Of a DNA stretch of 64,000 bases, positions 48,350 through 57,849 are shown in pieces. A program made the position numbers and the translations under genes. The DNA comes from Fasciolopsis buskii (lineage: Eukaryota; Platyhelminthes; Trematoda; Plagiorchiida; Fasciolidae), in assembly GCA_008360955.1 (NCBI GenBank), contig LUCM01000844.1, forward strand, positions 62,001 through 126,000, in the 5' to 3' direction. The notes under the pieces were generated by a model. The model ran no database searches. It saw only the letters and a program-made list of their open reading frames with translations, and was not told the origin of the DNA. Within the stretch, counting starts at the first letter, position 1. Every line of letters starts with the position of its first letter.

Positions 48350-50390
48350 TGTGGATTGAGATCACCACAATTGAGCCAGTTAAACAAAGCAATGAATTTT
48401 CCATCCAAATTGATGCTGTACGTTTGACGACACTGCAATCAACAAAATGATCAAGATCCTTGCAATTTATGTACCAATTTCCTGTTGTAATTAGTCGCTC
48501 AGCGTTGAATTCGCAGGGTTTCGTAACATTCGGGAATGTTATCTGGCGGTAATCCACCTAGCCGGGCCGTGTTTCTTTCGATTTTTCGTCTGTCTAACGT
48601 TTGGCTGGCCGTGCGCATACGGTCACGATCTAGGTGGTTCAATGTAAATGTCGGGATTTCCAGTCCCATCATCACCGGTCATTTTCGCCAAGTAGACGTC
48701 ATCTGTTGGCTGGGACTTTTTTTTACAAGAATTGATAAAACTCGTCGTTTTTCAAACCAGTGTGACAAAATTAGATAAATAAAACCTATAAAGCATAAAT
48801 AGCTATATCTCAAGTAGATAATTTGAAATCACGATTAATGTGAACAAATCAGACTTACGAGACTTATTGGATCCCATTTGCTAAAGGTTTCATAAAAGAT
48901 TTATTTCTGTAGCAAATTATCGAGTTTAGTCAGCCTTTTTACGTGTTGCGGTCGGCGTGTGTGTGTGACCGTTTTGGTGCAATGACAAATTGAATGCAGT
49001 CCATAAGGTGTGGACATCTTTTTCCTCTCTTGGTAAACACATCGGTGAAATAATTTCGTTGTTTGTGGAATGTGACTCTGGACTACTTACAGCGACTTGC
49101 CAGTAGTGTGTGAGACTGATGTAACTGTGCGTGACAGGCTAATCTTTCATGCACAGATCTTGAGGATATAAAGCCGGTTAAGGCGGACATTCGTGTTTTC
49201 TGTGATGAAGACCTAACTTGGTGGATATCAGTTGAGTGGAGTCAACGGGATATTTCTGCGCCCCACTTCGAGGTCGACTGGCATTGCTGGATGTCATTCA
49301 GAAAGACTTCAGGACGAACTTCAGTTGGTAATTCTGATTAGTCTGGACGAAAGTTGGACGATATAGTGGCAACACACTCCTTCCACTTGGAAAGCTCGGG
49401 TTTCTAATTCCGTTTCCAGTGGATGATATGCATCACTGATGAGTTCAAATGAAAGTGAAGCCTAAGTTCGGTGCTTCCCGAGGGTGATATTAAATGGGTT
49501 ACTTGATGCTTATGGATAAACGTTCTAATCGTAAGGGAGTTCAATCGAACGTTTTCTTATACTGGATCAATATGACGAACACAACGCGGCCACCGTGGCT
49601 GTTCTAGCCTTCTTCTGGTGAAAGTGACGTTTTCAAACGTGCTATAAGAAGACTTCACTACTGTCTCAGCTCAACGAGCCAAGATCATCCAAGCGACTTC
49701 GAGCTTGCTCAGTCGGTATTTTTGTCATAGGGTTACCGTGATTAGAAAACCTACCCAAATAGACGGACTGATGTCGTTTCAAATGCTTTTAGGTGTAAAC
49801 AGACTAGATTCCATGCGATAATCAGCTATTTGAATTATATTACTATCAATTAAGTAACTAATCCTGGCCATTATTAGTAATGTCATTGTCTTCCAAATCG
49901 TTATCGTCATCATCATCATCATCCGAATAATCATCTTTATCGTCGTCACGGGATCGCCACTTCTCCTGTGCATCGGGAGCCACAATGTTTAAACATGACC
50001 CAATAGTCCGCCTGTAAATCACATCGGTGATAAGTTGTTGGTACTTTGTCGGGGAGATTATTGGGAACCGGTTGAGTGGTGGTGTTTTGGTTGCTAGGTG
50101 AGTTGAGGGAAATAGAACGTGTGTACAAGATTGGTAACAATAGTTCAGAGGAAGTTAATGCAACCATTCAACAACTGCTTAGTTACAAACTGAAGTTACT
50201 TACATATATATATATATATATGAATATTGCTATCAGACTCTTCCTTGTGCGGAAAGAGTGTGAACGGCTCACGAATCTCTTTTCAGACCACAACGGTGAT
50301 CTCTACTTGTTCTAGCTGGGTTATGCATTGCCTACCCTTAGAAGGACGACTCCGGAAGAGCAAAATGGTGAAACTTTTATCGAGCAATTT
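48350..50390. other. No gene seen
   Basis: Short frames only. A TCA/ATC tract lies near 49903-49930 and an (AT)n run near 50201-50221 just left of the next hammerhead pair. Confidence 0.4.
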
Positions 50391-50394
50391 GTGC

Positions 50395-50645
50395 ACGAAT
50401 AGGCAAATAGTTACGGAAGCACACGGACAATTTCTCGATTATTGCCGCTTATCAGATACACGTTCCCGGTGTACGCACGTCAAGTTATTTACAAACCGAA
50501 ACCCTCCGTGTCCAAGATGAAAGCGTGATCTTGTTTGCAACATGTCTGCTAAGCAGTTTTCTGAGGAGTACCGGGTACGCATCCTTGATGAGCGAGACTG
50601 AATACAAAACATGTCGTGTGTTTCCGGGACTCATGATTTATACAA
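50395..50645. mobile_element. Inverted pair of hammerhead modules, decayed (50 kb)
   Basis: The left module (about 50410-50472) on the minus strand reads CCGGGAACGTGTATCTGATAA, GCGGCAATAATCGAGAAA, then GTGTGCTTCCG. The right module (about 50570-50630) on the plus strand reads ACCGGGTACGCATCC, TTGATGAGCGAGACTGAATA, then AAACATGTCGTGTGTTTCCGG. Core errors are CTGATAA on the left; C3 to T and G12 to A on the right. Right stem III is again a palindrome (ACATGT). The arms are divergent, as at 34 kb, about 95 bases apart, with no frame between them. Confidence 0.6.
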
Positions 50646-50649
50646 GTAT

Positions 50650-51498
50650 ATATGCATATATACATGCATACAACAAAATAAGTTATTTTCAGTTTGTGTT
50701 TATTCCTGTGAAAACTGTAGACCTTTTTTGCATGGTGCGTACAAGAATAACACAGAAAAGCAACAAAATCGATGGTGTATTGTGAAAATATCAGTGACTT
50801 ATAAGTCTACTTTCATTTCAACGAGTTTGCAATGATAGTTTCAACTCGATCAAGCAATCTGCTTGCCATTCGGTCAAAACGTTGCACTGGTACCTCTTCC
50901 TGATTCATTATGGAGGCGTCACTCAAATCCCAAGAAGTTGAGCATCTAATGTTGAGAATAATTCATTTTCTTTTGACCAGTTGCAATTTTTGTCTATCGG
51001 ATCTGAATCCAGATAGCAATAAGAAACAGATCTGACAACGCTAGTACCATTCCAAACCCAGACGATTCCTGTTTGATGGACAAGTGCATTTGGTTTCTAT
51101 GGCATACAAATTTGGCTTAGTCATTCTTATTCAGGCGACATATCTTCCAGTCGGACGTTTTTCTTTGATTGGTCATATTCGGAAGAATGTGCTTAGTAGA
51201 TTTCTTGATCAGTTCTCTTTTCCACCTTCTAATCTTTTTTCAAATATGGTTATTATCGATTTGTCCGTTTCAAAACTTCAACAACGAAGTAAGTGTGTTC
51301 TAGAAATTTGCTCGTGTATTTAATATGGCAAACAGTTTCCTAAAATCACATATCACTAATCGTCGAACCAAACAGGGGGTATGTAGAAAAATTCACTAGA
51401 ATCAAACGCTTTAATAAGACAAGCCTCTTCAATTTTCCCTTCATTTTTTATGAAAAATTTTATCTGTTTGTTCAAATTATCGTCTACCATTTGTTCAC
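50650..51498. other. No gene seen
   Basis: AT-rich sequence. Frames are short and overlapping. It leads into an acceptor at 51500. Confidence 0.4.
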
Positions 51499-51500
51499 AG

Positions 51501-51724
51501 TTATCACGGCCAGTTACGCAATGGAGCAATTGCAAAAAACCCAACCCCATGAATTCTATCAACTCATGACAAAGTATCGACAATGGTTACGATGCATGCA
51601 ACGAATGGAAACGGGCTACTTCAAACGATCGACAATCGAGATGCCAACCTGGGAGCCGAATTTGACTGAGTGGACGACGAGTGAACTAGTAGACAACACA
51701 GTGATCAATGATGGGTTACGATGA
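51501..51724 (+). CDS. Candidate terminal coding exon, family unknown
   Basis: A polypyrimidine-containing acceptor (CCATTTGTTCACAG) precedes a frame of 73 codons to TGA at 51722-51724. It reads ITASYAMEQLQKTQPHEFYQ, KYRQWLRCMQRMETGYFK and MPTWEPNLTEWTTSELVDN. Its composition looks like ordinary soluble protein: many Gln, Met, Trp and Glu, no low-complexity. Entry phase 1 fits the donor at 36927. No domain is recognised. The frame starting at 51721 (MRPNLC...) overlaps the stop and is largely a TTG repeat. Confidence 0.35.
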
Positions 51725-51860
51725 GACCGAATCTATGCGAGCACTGGGCTGATGCATTAGACGGAACCATAGTGAATTATTTGCACACCCGTTACAATAT
51801 GATACCGCGATGGTACTTCATAAACAGTGTCAAAACAATGTTGTTTATTATTACCATTCG

Positions 51861-51890
51861 GTTGTTGTTGTTGTTGTTGTTGTTGTTGTT
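51861..51890 (+). repeat. (GTT)n microsatellite
   Basis: Ten TTG/GTT units. They generate the poly-Leu segment of the 51721-52092 frame. Confidence 0.9.
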
Positions 51891-52094
51891 AGTATTATTC
51901 TTTGGTGATGACAGTGGTGATAGTGGTGATCACGTGGATCAGATGCATATCACGATAAATGAGAATGATCAGAATATCGATTCGGCAATTCATTCGAGTT
52001 CGGCTCATGAACAGTCTAGTCTTGTTTCAACTCCAATCAATCGTTCACCTTCCAGAGTCCCAGTTGTTCAAGGCTATTGTGGAATGGTCTAGAA

Positions 52095-54825
52095 AAGTAA
52101 ATGTAAGATTGAAAGCCATATTCATCGTTTATATGGCATATCACGGAGGATGTTTGGAGCTTTGTAGATCGCTCATCCCGTGGCATCCATGCTCGAAGCA
52201 CGAACGTGTCAGTAAACTGTGTCATATTAAAATGTCTTACTGAATTTGTGATGTGTTTGCACTATTGTGAACTATTGGCAAGAAGAAAAGATTGATCGTG
52301 AAACACTGGAATTTATAAACACCCGAGTCAGAAATGATTTCCTGAATCACGGCCGGAAAGTTTTATTTGATTGGCCCCATGTGCTGACTGGGGGATTTGA
52401 TGGAATCGATTGAACTGGCTAATAATTGTTTAGACACCAAAAGTTTTGTCAAAAATTGCATGAAATATTTTTGTATCATGCAGCGGACCTAGAGACACAG
52501 TAATAATCATCCGTAATTTGCAAATGCCAGATTTCGGGATATATACCTATACTTCATTAGCCGTCAAAATTCAACAACAAATTAACAGGGAACAAGGAAG
52601 CACAGTTGACCTGCCCTGTTTGACCCGTAAGAAATTAGCAGTTATCCGAACTGCTGAGCAGGGATGCCAGCGCAAGCTTTATAACCTTTAGAGTAGACAT
52701 CTTGATATTTGTGCATTTCTCGAGCTCATAAGAGGACTTGAGAACTCGGGGAAAAAACAAACCAGAAAAGATATCAAAACTAGTTGTTCTAGTGGCCAAA
52801 AGCCAATCTCGAGAGGTAGAAATTAAAAATAGAAATTAATTATTCCACAAACCTACAATGGTATCACGGTTGCGGAAGAAACAAAATGTTACGCGCTTGA
52901 ATCTACAAGAACAGAAGGTAACCAATAGAAATCAGTTCCATGCTGCGATGGGACTACAAAGCTAATACAGGTACGCATATATATATATATATATTTATAC
53001 ATATACTATGGATATAAAAGACAATATACAAATTAAAATTACCTTAGTCATTTGGTACTTATACCAATTTTCACACTGCCTCCAAATTCAATTTCAGTAC
53101 AATTTCCAGACAGAAAATAGTAATCCGGAATCCTCCAAAACTCATATTCCTTCACGAGATCCGATAGGTGTTCACGTGCAAAGAAATTTCACATGAGCAA
53201 ACAGACAATCAGTGCAATGTTCTAGGACAAAATATCCGCTATTCCAGGATGGATTACACTAGTGATCAATGGGAACGAGATATCAATGAACCGGTCCAAT
53301 GACAATTTCGAACAGTTTTGACAAATGTTCGAGTGAATTCTGCGCACTTCCGAATGCTGTTCAAGAATATCATAATGACAAACTGTACTGTATTGTAATG
53401 CGCAGAACTTCGCATCCATTAAGGTCGCATTTGAGCCAAAACCCGTGGTAAAAAATACAAAATAGTTACACTCATAAATGAAAAAGCGAAAAAACGAAAC
53501 TGGTCGAGGATTGATTCGAGTACTTTCGGTAGGTTTCTTAGCATCAATAAGCACAAAAGAGTGAACCAATAGGATTAGATTGTGTCTGAACGTGTCGTGT
53601 CTGAAGAACGACCACGAAGGTGGAATCCTGTATGTGTGTTTCAGAGCTATGACATACATTTATTTCGAAAGTTTCAAGAGTTTTAGCCAGGCCAACTCCT
53701 TGCCGTGGACACGTTGAAGGAAGCTAGGTGAATTGAACAAATAAGTTTAGGTAATACTCACATCAGATGGGTTCATCAAACTGCATTCCTTCGTGGCATC
53801 TTGAGTGGCCCCTACACCGGAAGAATGAAAATGAGAAAACTCTTCTGTAGAAGGGATGGCGGATGCACTCGGGCTATTGGTAATTCGCGGCTGTCAACAC
53901 CGCCGAAGGGGCTTTTCTTTGGGTACCATAACCGGAGCCACTGATGGACAAGTCCGCCCCAAAAGACATTGGGTCCTTAACCCAACACAAGAACTCGGAA
54001 GAGGCGCATAACTGCTACTACTGACCTCGGTCGAAACAATGGGTAACGCGGTTTTTATCATCCTGCGCGACGACCGACACATTACGGATTTCATTGTGTT
54101 TGTGCTATTCACTTAGGTTTTTGGATGAGTACTACTAGGAAGTTCGATCATTAAACAGGAGAACCACTAGGGCTCCTAACCAAAGCTTCTGGTTCTAGTG
54201 AGAACCCATCTGCAAAGCGGCGGGGATTGGCTGAGTGAAAACCCATCTACTTGTATTAATTATTCTTCTACCCAAATTTCGGATTGAGTCGCCAGCATGA
54301 ATCAACTCCTAACCCCAGGACCAGGAGAATACTTCGTCAGGCTTCTGCTCGCTGACTTCCTACGCATGTGTGATTCTTCGACTTGGGATAGGCCATCCGG
54401 TATAGCTCGGTGGGTGATGAAGGTATACAAGCTGTGACAACACGTCAAAGTGCAGTCTCATGGTTACGGGCAGTAGCAGTGCACAGCCGGGCTAGTAGTC
54501 TCGGTCGGGTAACATGGCTGAAATTTGCACCAATTAGTATTTTCACAGTGAAGCAACGAACCTCTTTGAAAACTCCCCGAACCGCCTAGTAGTAATAGCA
54601 TCAGCTCATGTACCTTCTCTCCTTGTGGCTTCACAGTCCCGATGATTACCGTCGCACCAAGTTAAATGTGAAATTTTTCCGTCATTTTGTGAGAAAAATC
54701 GGAATTTGACGTTTGCTACTGGCGACTTTGGTAGTAGTCAGTCGTTGAACCGGCGGTAAAATCCCAATAGATGACTTACAGTTGCGCGATTGCTGAATAG
54801 TGTTAACAGTGCCTGATGAATAATC
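52095..54825. other. No recognised gene
   Basis: Holds a short (AT)n tract (52975-52995) and a 145-codon minus-strand frame (53659-53222) without a recognised domain. The stretch 53900-54560 is more G/C-rich and looks like old repeat sequence, but I could not place it in a family. Confidence 0.35.
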
Positions 54826-55264
54826 TTATCAGTGTCCAGGACTAGTCTTCTCTCGATTTTTGACAAACACCAGTTTCCCTTGGCACATCGTCAGACTTTT
54901 CATGAAGATATTCAATGCGCCCTCCCTACCCCTATTCCTGTCAACTGGCACATCTCGTCGCAGTTACTGGAGTCCTTAAGAGGACGGAAGGATCACTTTT
55001 ACCAATCTCTTGACAGTTCACGGGTTAATTATATATCCACCCTAGTAAATACCGAACTCAAACCTACAATAGCAAATGCTAATGACAAGGCATTCGACCA
55101 TCGAACCGAATAAGAAAGAAATATACAAAATGTGCTGTTGATGTCTGCATCACTAATCGCGCCTTCATTCTTTCTTCCAGCTTAATGCCATTCACGGTTA
55201 TGTAGGAGCATGATATGCCAGTTACCTTGTTTTGATAGATGAGTTGTTTATTTGAGTCTTTAGG

Positions 55265-55400
55265 ATTGTGAACGAATGGTGAGTCCATTTAGGAACTGCA
55301 CGGTGATTCCGCAAAACTTGTTGTGTGCTTCTGAGGGAATTTTATTCACCAATCCGTATCCAAAGGATACTACTCAGAACTATTTAGAATTACCTAAAGC
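55265..55400 (+). repeat. Solo hammerhead-family module, degenerate
   Basis: ACTGCACGGTGATTCCGC then AAAACTTGTTGTGTGCTTCTG and GGGAATTTTATTCACCAATCC follow the order of the 3' half of the hammerhead modules at 23 and 34 kb (CCGCGAAACC.GT, GTGTGCTTCC, AATTTTGTTCATCCATCC). The core is too damaged to be active. The part GGTGAGTCCATTT...GGTGATTC also resembles 22995-23030, next to the 23 kb pair. Confidence 0.5.
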
Positions 55401-56419
55401 TGAGAAAAATTCGGACCTTGTGTCTTCTTTCTAAAGTAAAGTCTTGCCTGACCGCCGAAAAACCTCTGACTAATCACTGGAGGATTCTTAGATACACTCG
55501 CAGTTCATTCACGAAACCAATGATTTAGATAAGACTCTAATAAGATGGAGTATTCAACGCTCTTCACACCACTAGAATTGCCACAGGGTTAGATTTCAAC
55601 AGTCTATCGTCATCTACTGTGAGACACGTGAAAGAATGATAGTCTGTTCGACGTTGCATTTGAATCTGATAGAGCTGTTCCATGAGTTATCGGTGGTTGC
55701 GCAACCCTGGATGGTGCCAGACAAATTGCGATCAATACACAAGCGTGAATGTAACCTGATCTTCTCAAACACTGAGAGGAAGTGCAGAAAGCAAGACCAG
55801 AGTGAGACCACGTCATCCCATTGGCTACCGGCGGAAAGCTGACATAGTGGTGTGATCCGACGGTAAAGTGTACATGTGAGAAACGAAGGCCGTATCATAA
55901 ACTGGGTCAACCAATCAGGATGGACGGTCCGGATTTGGTAAAACAAAAGCCAATAACCAAATTGAGTGAAATGCATTGAACAAGATGGACCAATTAAAGA
56001 GATACTCGGTCAATCGATGAAATGATGTCAATTACACAGGAGCAATAATACAAGCAAAGCAGCCCGTAAATATGTGATGATTTTACTTAGTAATCCAGAA
56101 ACTCTGTGTGCCGGTGGACTTTGATTGTTCACAATTGGGGTAGTCGGAACGAAAGCCAACAATATGGGGAATAGAATTGGCCCACTGAAGAGCAGAATTC
56201 GGAATGAAGAAATGACGTTACTACATTGAACGATGCTGTGAATCTGATTGGTGTATTCACCTTGTTAATTTACATTTCGTCAAGATTTTCTTTTATCCCT
56301 GAATGCTGAGAACCCGTCACTGTTGTTTGCAACCCAAACCTTTTGCGGTCCTACTTTTTTGGCCAAACGCATTCACCCCATTGCCTTAATATCTTCTGGT
56401 CTTAAATTGACAGCGTGTT

Positions 56420-56656
56420 ATGCTTGAGCGCCTGCCTTCTTCTATGCTTTCTCCTGACAACCCCTACCAGTTTGCTTATAAATCTATTAGGTCCACTTTG
56501 CATGAAGCCTTCTCCCTGATTCATCACAATTGTGAGTCTTTAGACGCGTCGATGAAATCGATACGCTGCATCATCTTAGATTATTCCGTTATGTTCTATT
56601 CTGCCCTACGACCTCTTGTATTTCACAAGCTGGAAACATTTGGTTTATTAGCATGA
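56420..56656 (+). pseudogene. LINE reverse transcriptase fragment
   Basis: A 78-codon open part carries the QFAYKSIRST and RCIILDYSVMF motifs (motif A Asp present). It stops at 56654 while homologous sequence continues in the same region, with more stops. The catalytic YADD is lost downstream. It is not functional. Confidence 0.6.
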
Positions 56657-57635
56657 CCATTTGATTACTTTAGTAATCGAATTCAGTGCATACAACTGGG
56701 CGGTAAAATAAGAAAACGTGTTGGTTATCGACACAGGTGTACTTCAGGGTGCAAATCTTTCACCGTGTCTCTGCGTGTGTATCAACGACTTTCCAACTAG
56801 CTGACGTATCACCTGTTTAATCATACTGATTATGTCGGTCTGCTTCAATCCATTTTGAGTAGTGAGAACTTTTAAACAATTTCAAAAGCTTAATCCCCAC
56901 ATCTATGGTTTTTCTGTACTTTATTCAAATATCAACATATCCCAGAGTTTCGAATATCTGTTCTCTCTCTTCCTCGGTCAGCCCACCCATGCGAAACATC
57001 TTTCGTCAACTCAGCAACACTTGCCAGGGTTGATTCTGTGAAATATCTAGGAGTTATTATTGATAAAATCTGAAGTGGACTTCTCACATCTCCACCTGTG
57101 TAAAAAATCTCCGACGATTGTCATTTCAAATCAGGAAGCTTCGACATTACAAAGTGAAACAAACCAGCATCTCCCGATTTGTATAACAGTGTTTTTCCAA
57201 TCCTTCTTTATTGTTCTCCTGTTATTTTTCCAGATTTACTTAGAAAAGAATGAAACCCTTTACTGAGGGCTATCAATTATTATCCGTGTGTCTTCCATGC
57301 CACTAAGTGAATTATTTTTCAATCTCTTTGCTCAGCGCTTATTAGCTTGTCAAAAATTTGCTCACAAAATTCTTTCAGATCCCACACATCCTCTGCACAA
57401 CGATCTTTGAAAGTGCCGCTCTCACATTTCAAGACGATCCACTTTCGTTTCATACCCTCTAGAATCAATATCTATGGGAACTTTACTGCCCCACATTTAG
57501 CACGCATCTTGATAAACCTGGACAACGTTTCAGTCGAGTTCCTCAGGCACTCTTTCTTAGATGCTCAGCTCGTTTCAGGACCAAATAATGTAAGGAGTGT
57601 GTCGAAAAATCGATGCGCCATGTATAGGTTTTAAT

Positions 57636-57680
57636 TGTGAATGATATAATCTTAACAACATAGCCTTGTTGGTAGATGTA
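57636..57680 (+). repeat. Left 45-bp inverted repeat flanking U6-like gene
   Basis: It pairs with 57798-57842 at 38 of 45 positions. It starts immediately after the LINE remnant and ends 8 bases before the U6 3' end. The innermost 10 bases, GGTAGATGTA, are a perfect match. Confidence 0.85.
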
Positions 57681-57688
57681 CTGCGCCT

Positions 57689-57795
57689 AAAATATGGAAC
57701 GCTTCACGATTTTGCGTGTCATCCTTGCTCAGGGGCCATACTAATCTTCTCTGTATCGTTCCAATTCTAGTACATGTACCGCCAAAGCGAGGCAC
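57689..57795 (-). ncRNA. U6 spliceosomal snRNA gene or pseudogene
   Basis: The 107 bases on the minus strand match the universally conserved U6 sequence closely. They include the 5' stem-loop GTGCCTCGCTTTGGCGG, ATTGGAACGATACAGAG with the ACAGAGA box, GGCCCCTGAGCAAGGATGAC, and the 3' end GTGAAGCGTTCCATATTTT, where TTTT is also the RNA polymerase III terminator. U6 pairs with U4 and U2 and forms the spliceosome active site. A TTAATAA lies 25-31 bases upstream, where a U6 TATA box belongs. The catalytic AGC triad reads AGT (ATTAGTATGG for ATTAGCATGG), and the 5' stem has several changes, so this copy may be a non-functional paralogue. Confidence 0.9.
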
Positions 57796-57797
57796 AT

Positions 57798-57842
57798 TAC
57801 ATCTACCGATAACGCTGTGTTATTAACATTCTATCATTCACA
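57798..57842 (-). repeat. Right 45-bp inverted repeat flanking U6-like gene
   Basis: This is the inverted counterpart of 57636-57680, beginning 2 bases upstream of the U6 start. It contains the TATA-like TTAATAA (57820-57826 on the minus strand). Homology ends sharply after 45 bases on both sides. Confidence 0.85.
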
Positions 57843-57849
57843 CTCAGCT

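Larger units (their letters stand above)
54830..57635 (+). mobile_element. Decayed CR1/Jockey-like LINE, interrupted
   Basis: A reverse transcriptase is readable in pieces on the plus strand from about 56380. RVMLERLPSSML and DNPYQFAYKSIRSTLHEAF (fingers) are followed by RCIILDYSVMFYSALRPLVF (motif A). After stops comes a GV.QG-like region, and HTDYVGLL where YADD is expected. C-terminal blocks follow near 57440-57630 (FIPSRINIYGNFTAPHLARI). The frame at 54832-55113 may be the upstream part, separated by a hammerhead module (55265-55400) and unrelated sequence. The clade is uncertain. Confidence 0.55.

Noticed and set aside
51721..52092. 123-codon frame with a hydrophobic helix, overlapping the stop of the previous frame by ATGA
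   Set aside because: The hydrophobic part is poly-Leu from a TTG microsatellite. ATGA stop-start overlap is a bacterial-style pattern not expected here.
53900..54560. 5' part of an RTE or other LINE
   Set aside because: It looks repeat-like and more G/C-rich, but no endonuclease motif can be read in any frame.
57661..57810. Target-site duplication around the U6 copy
   Set aside because: The flanking 10-base match is in inverted and not direct orientation and belongs to a longer 45-base inverted repeat.
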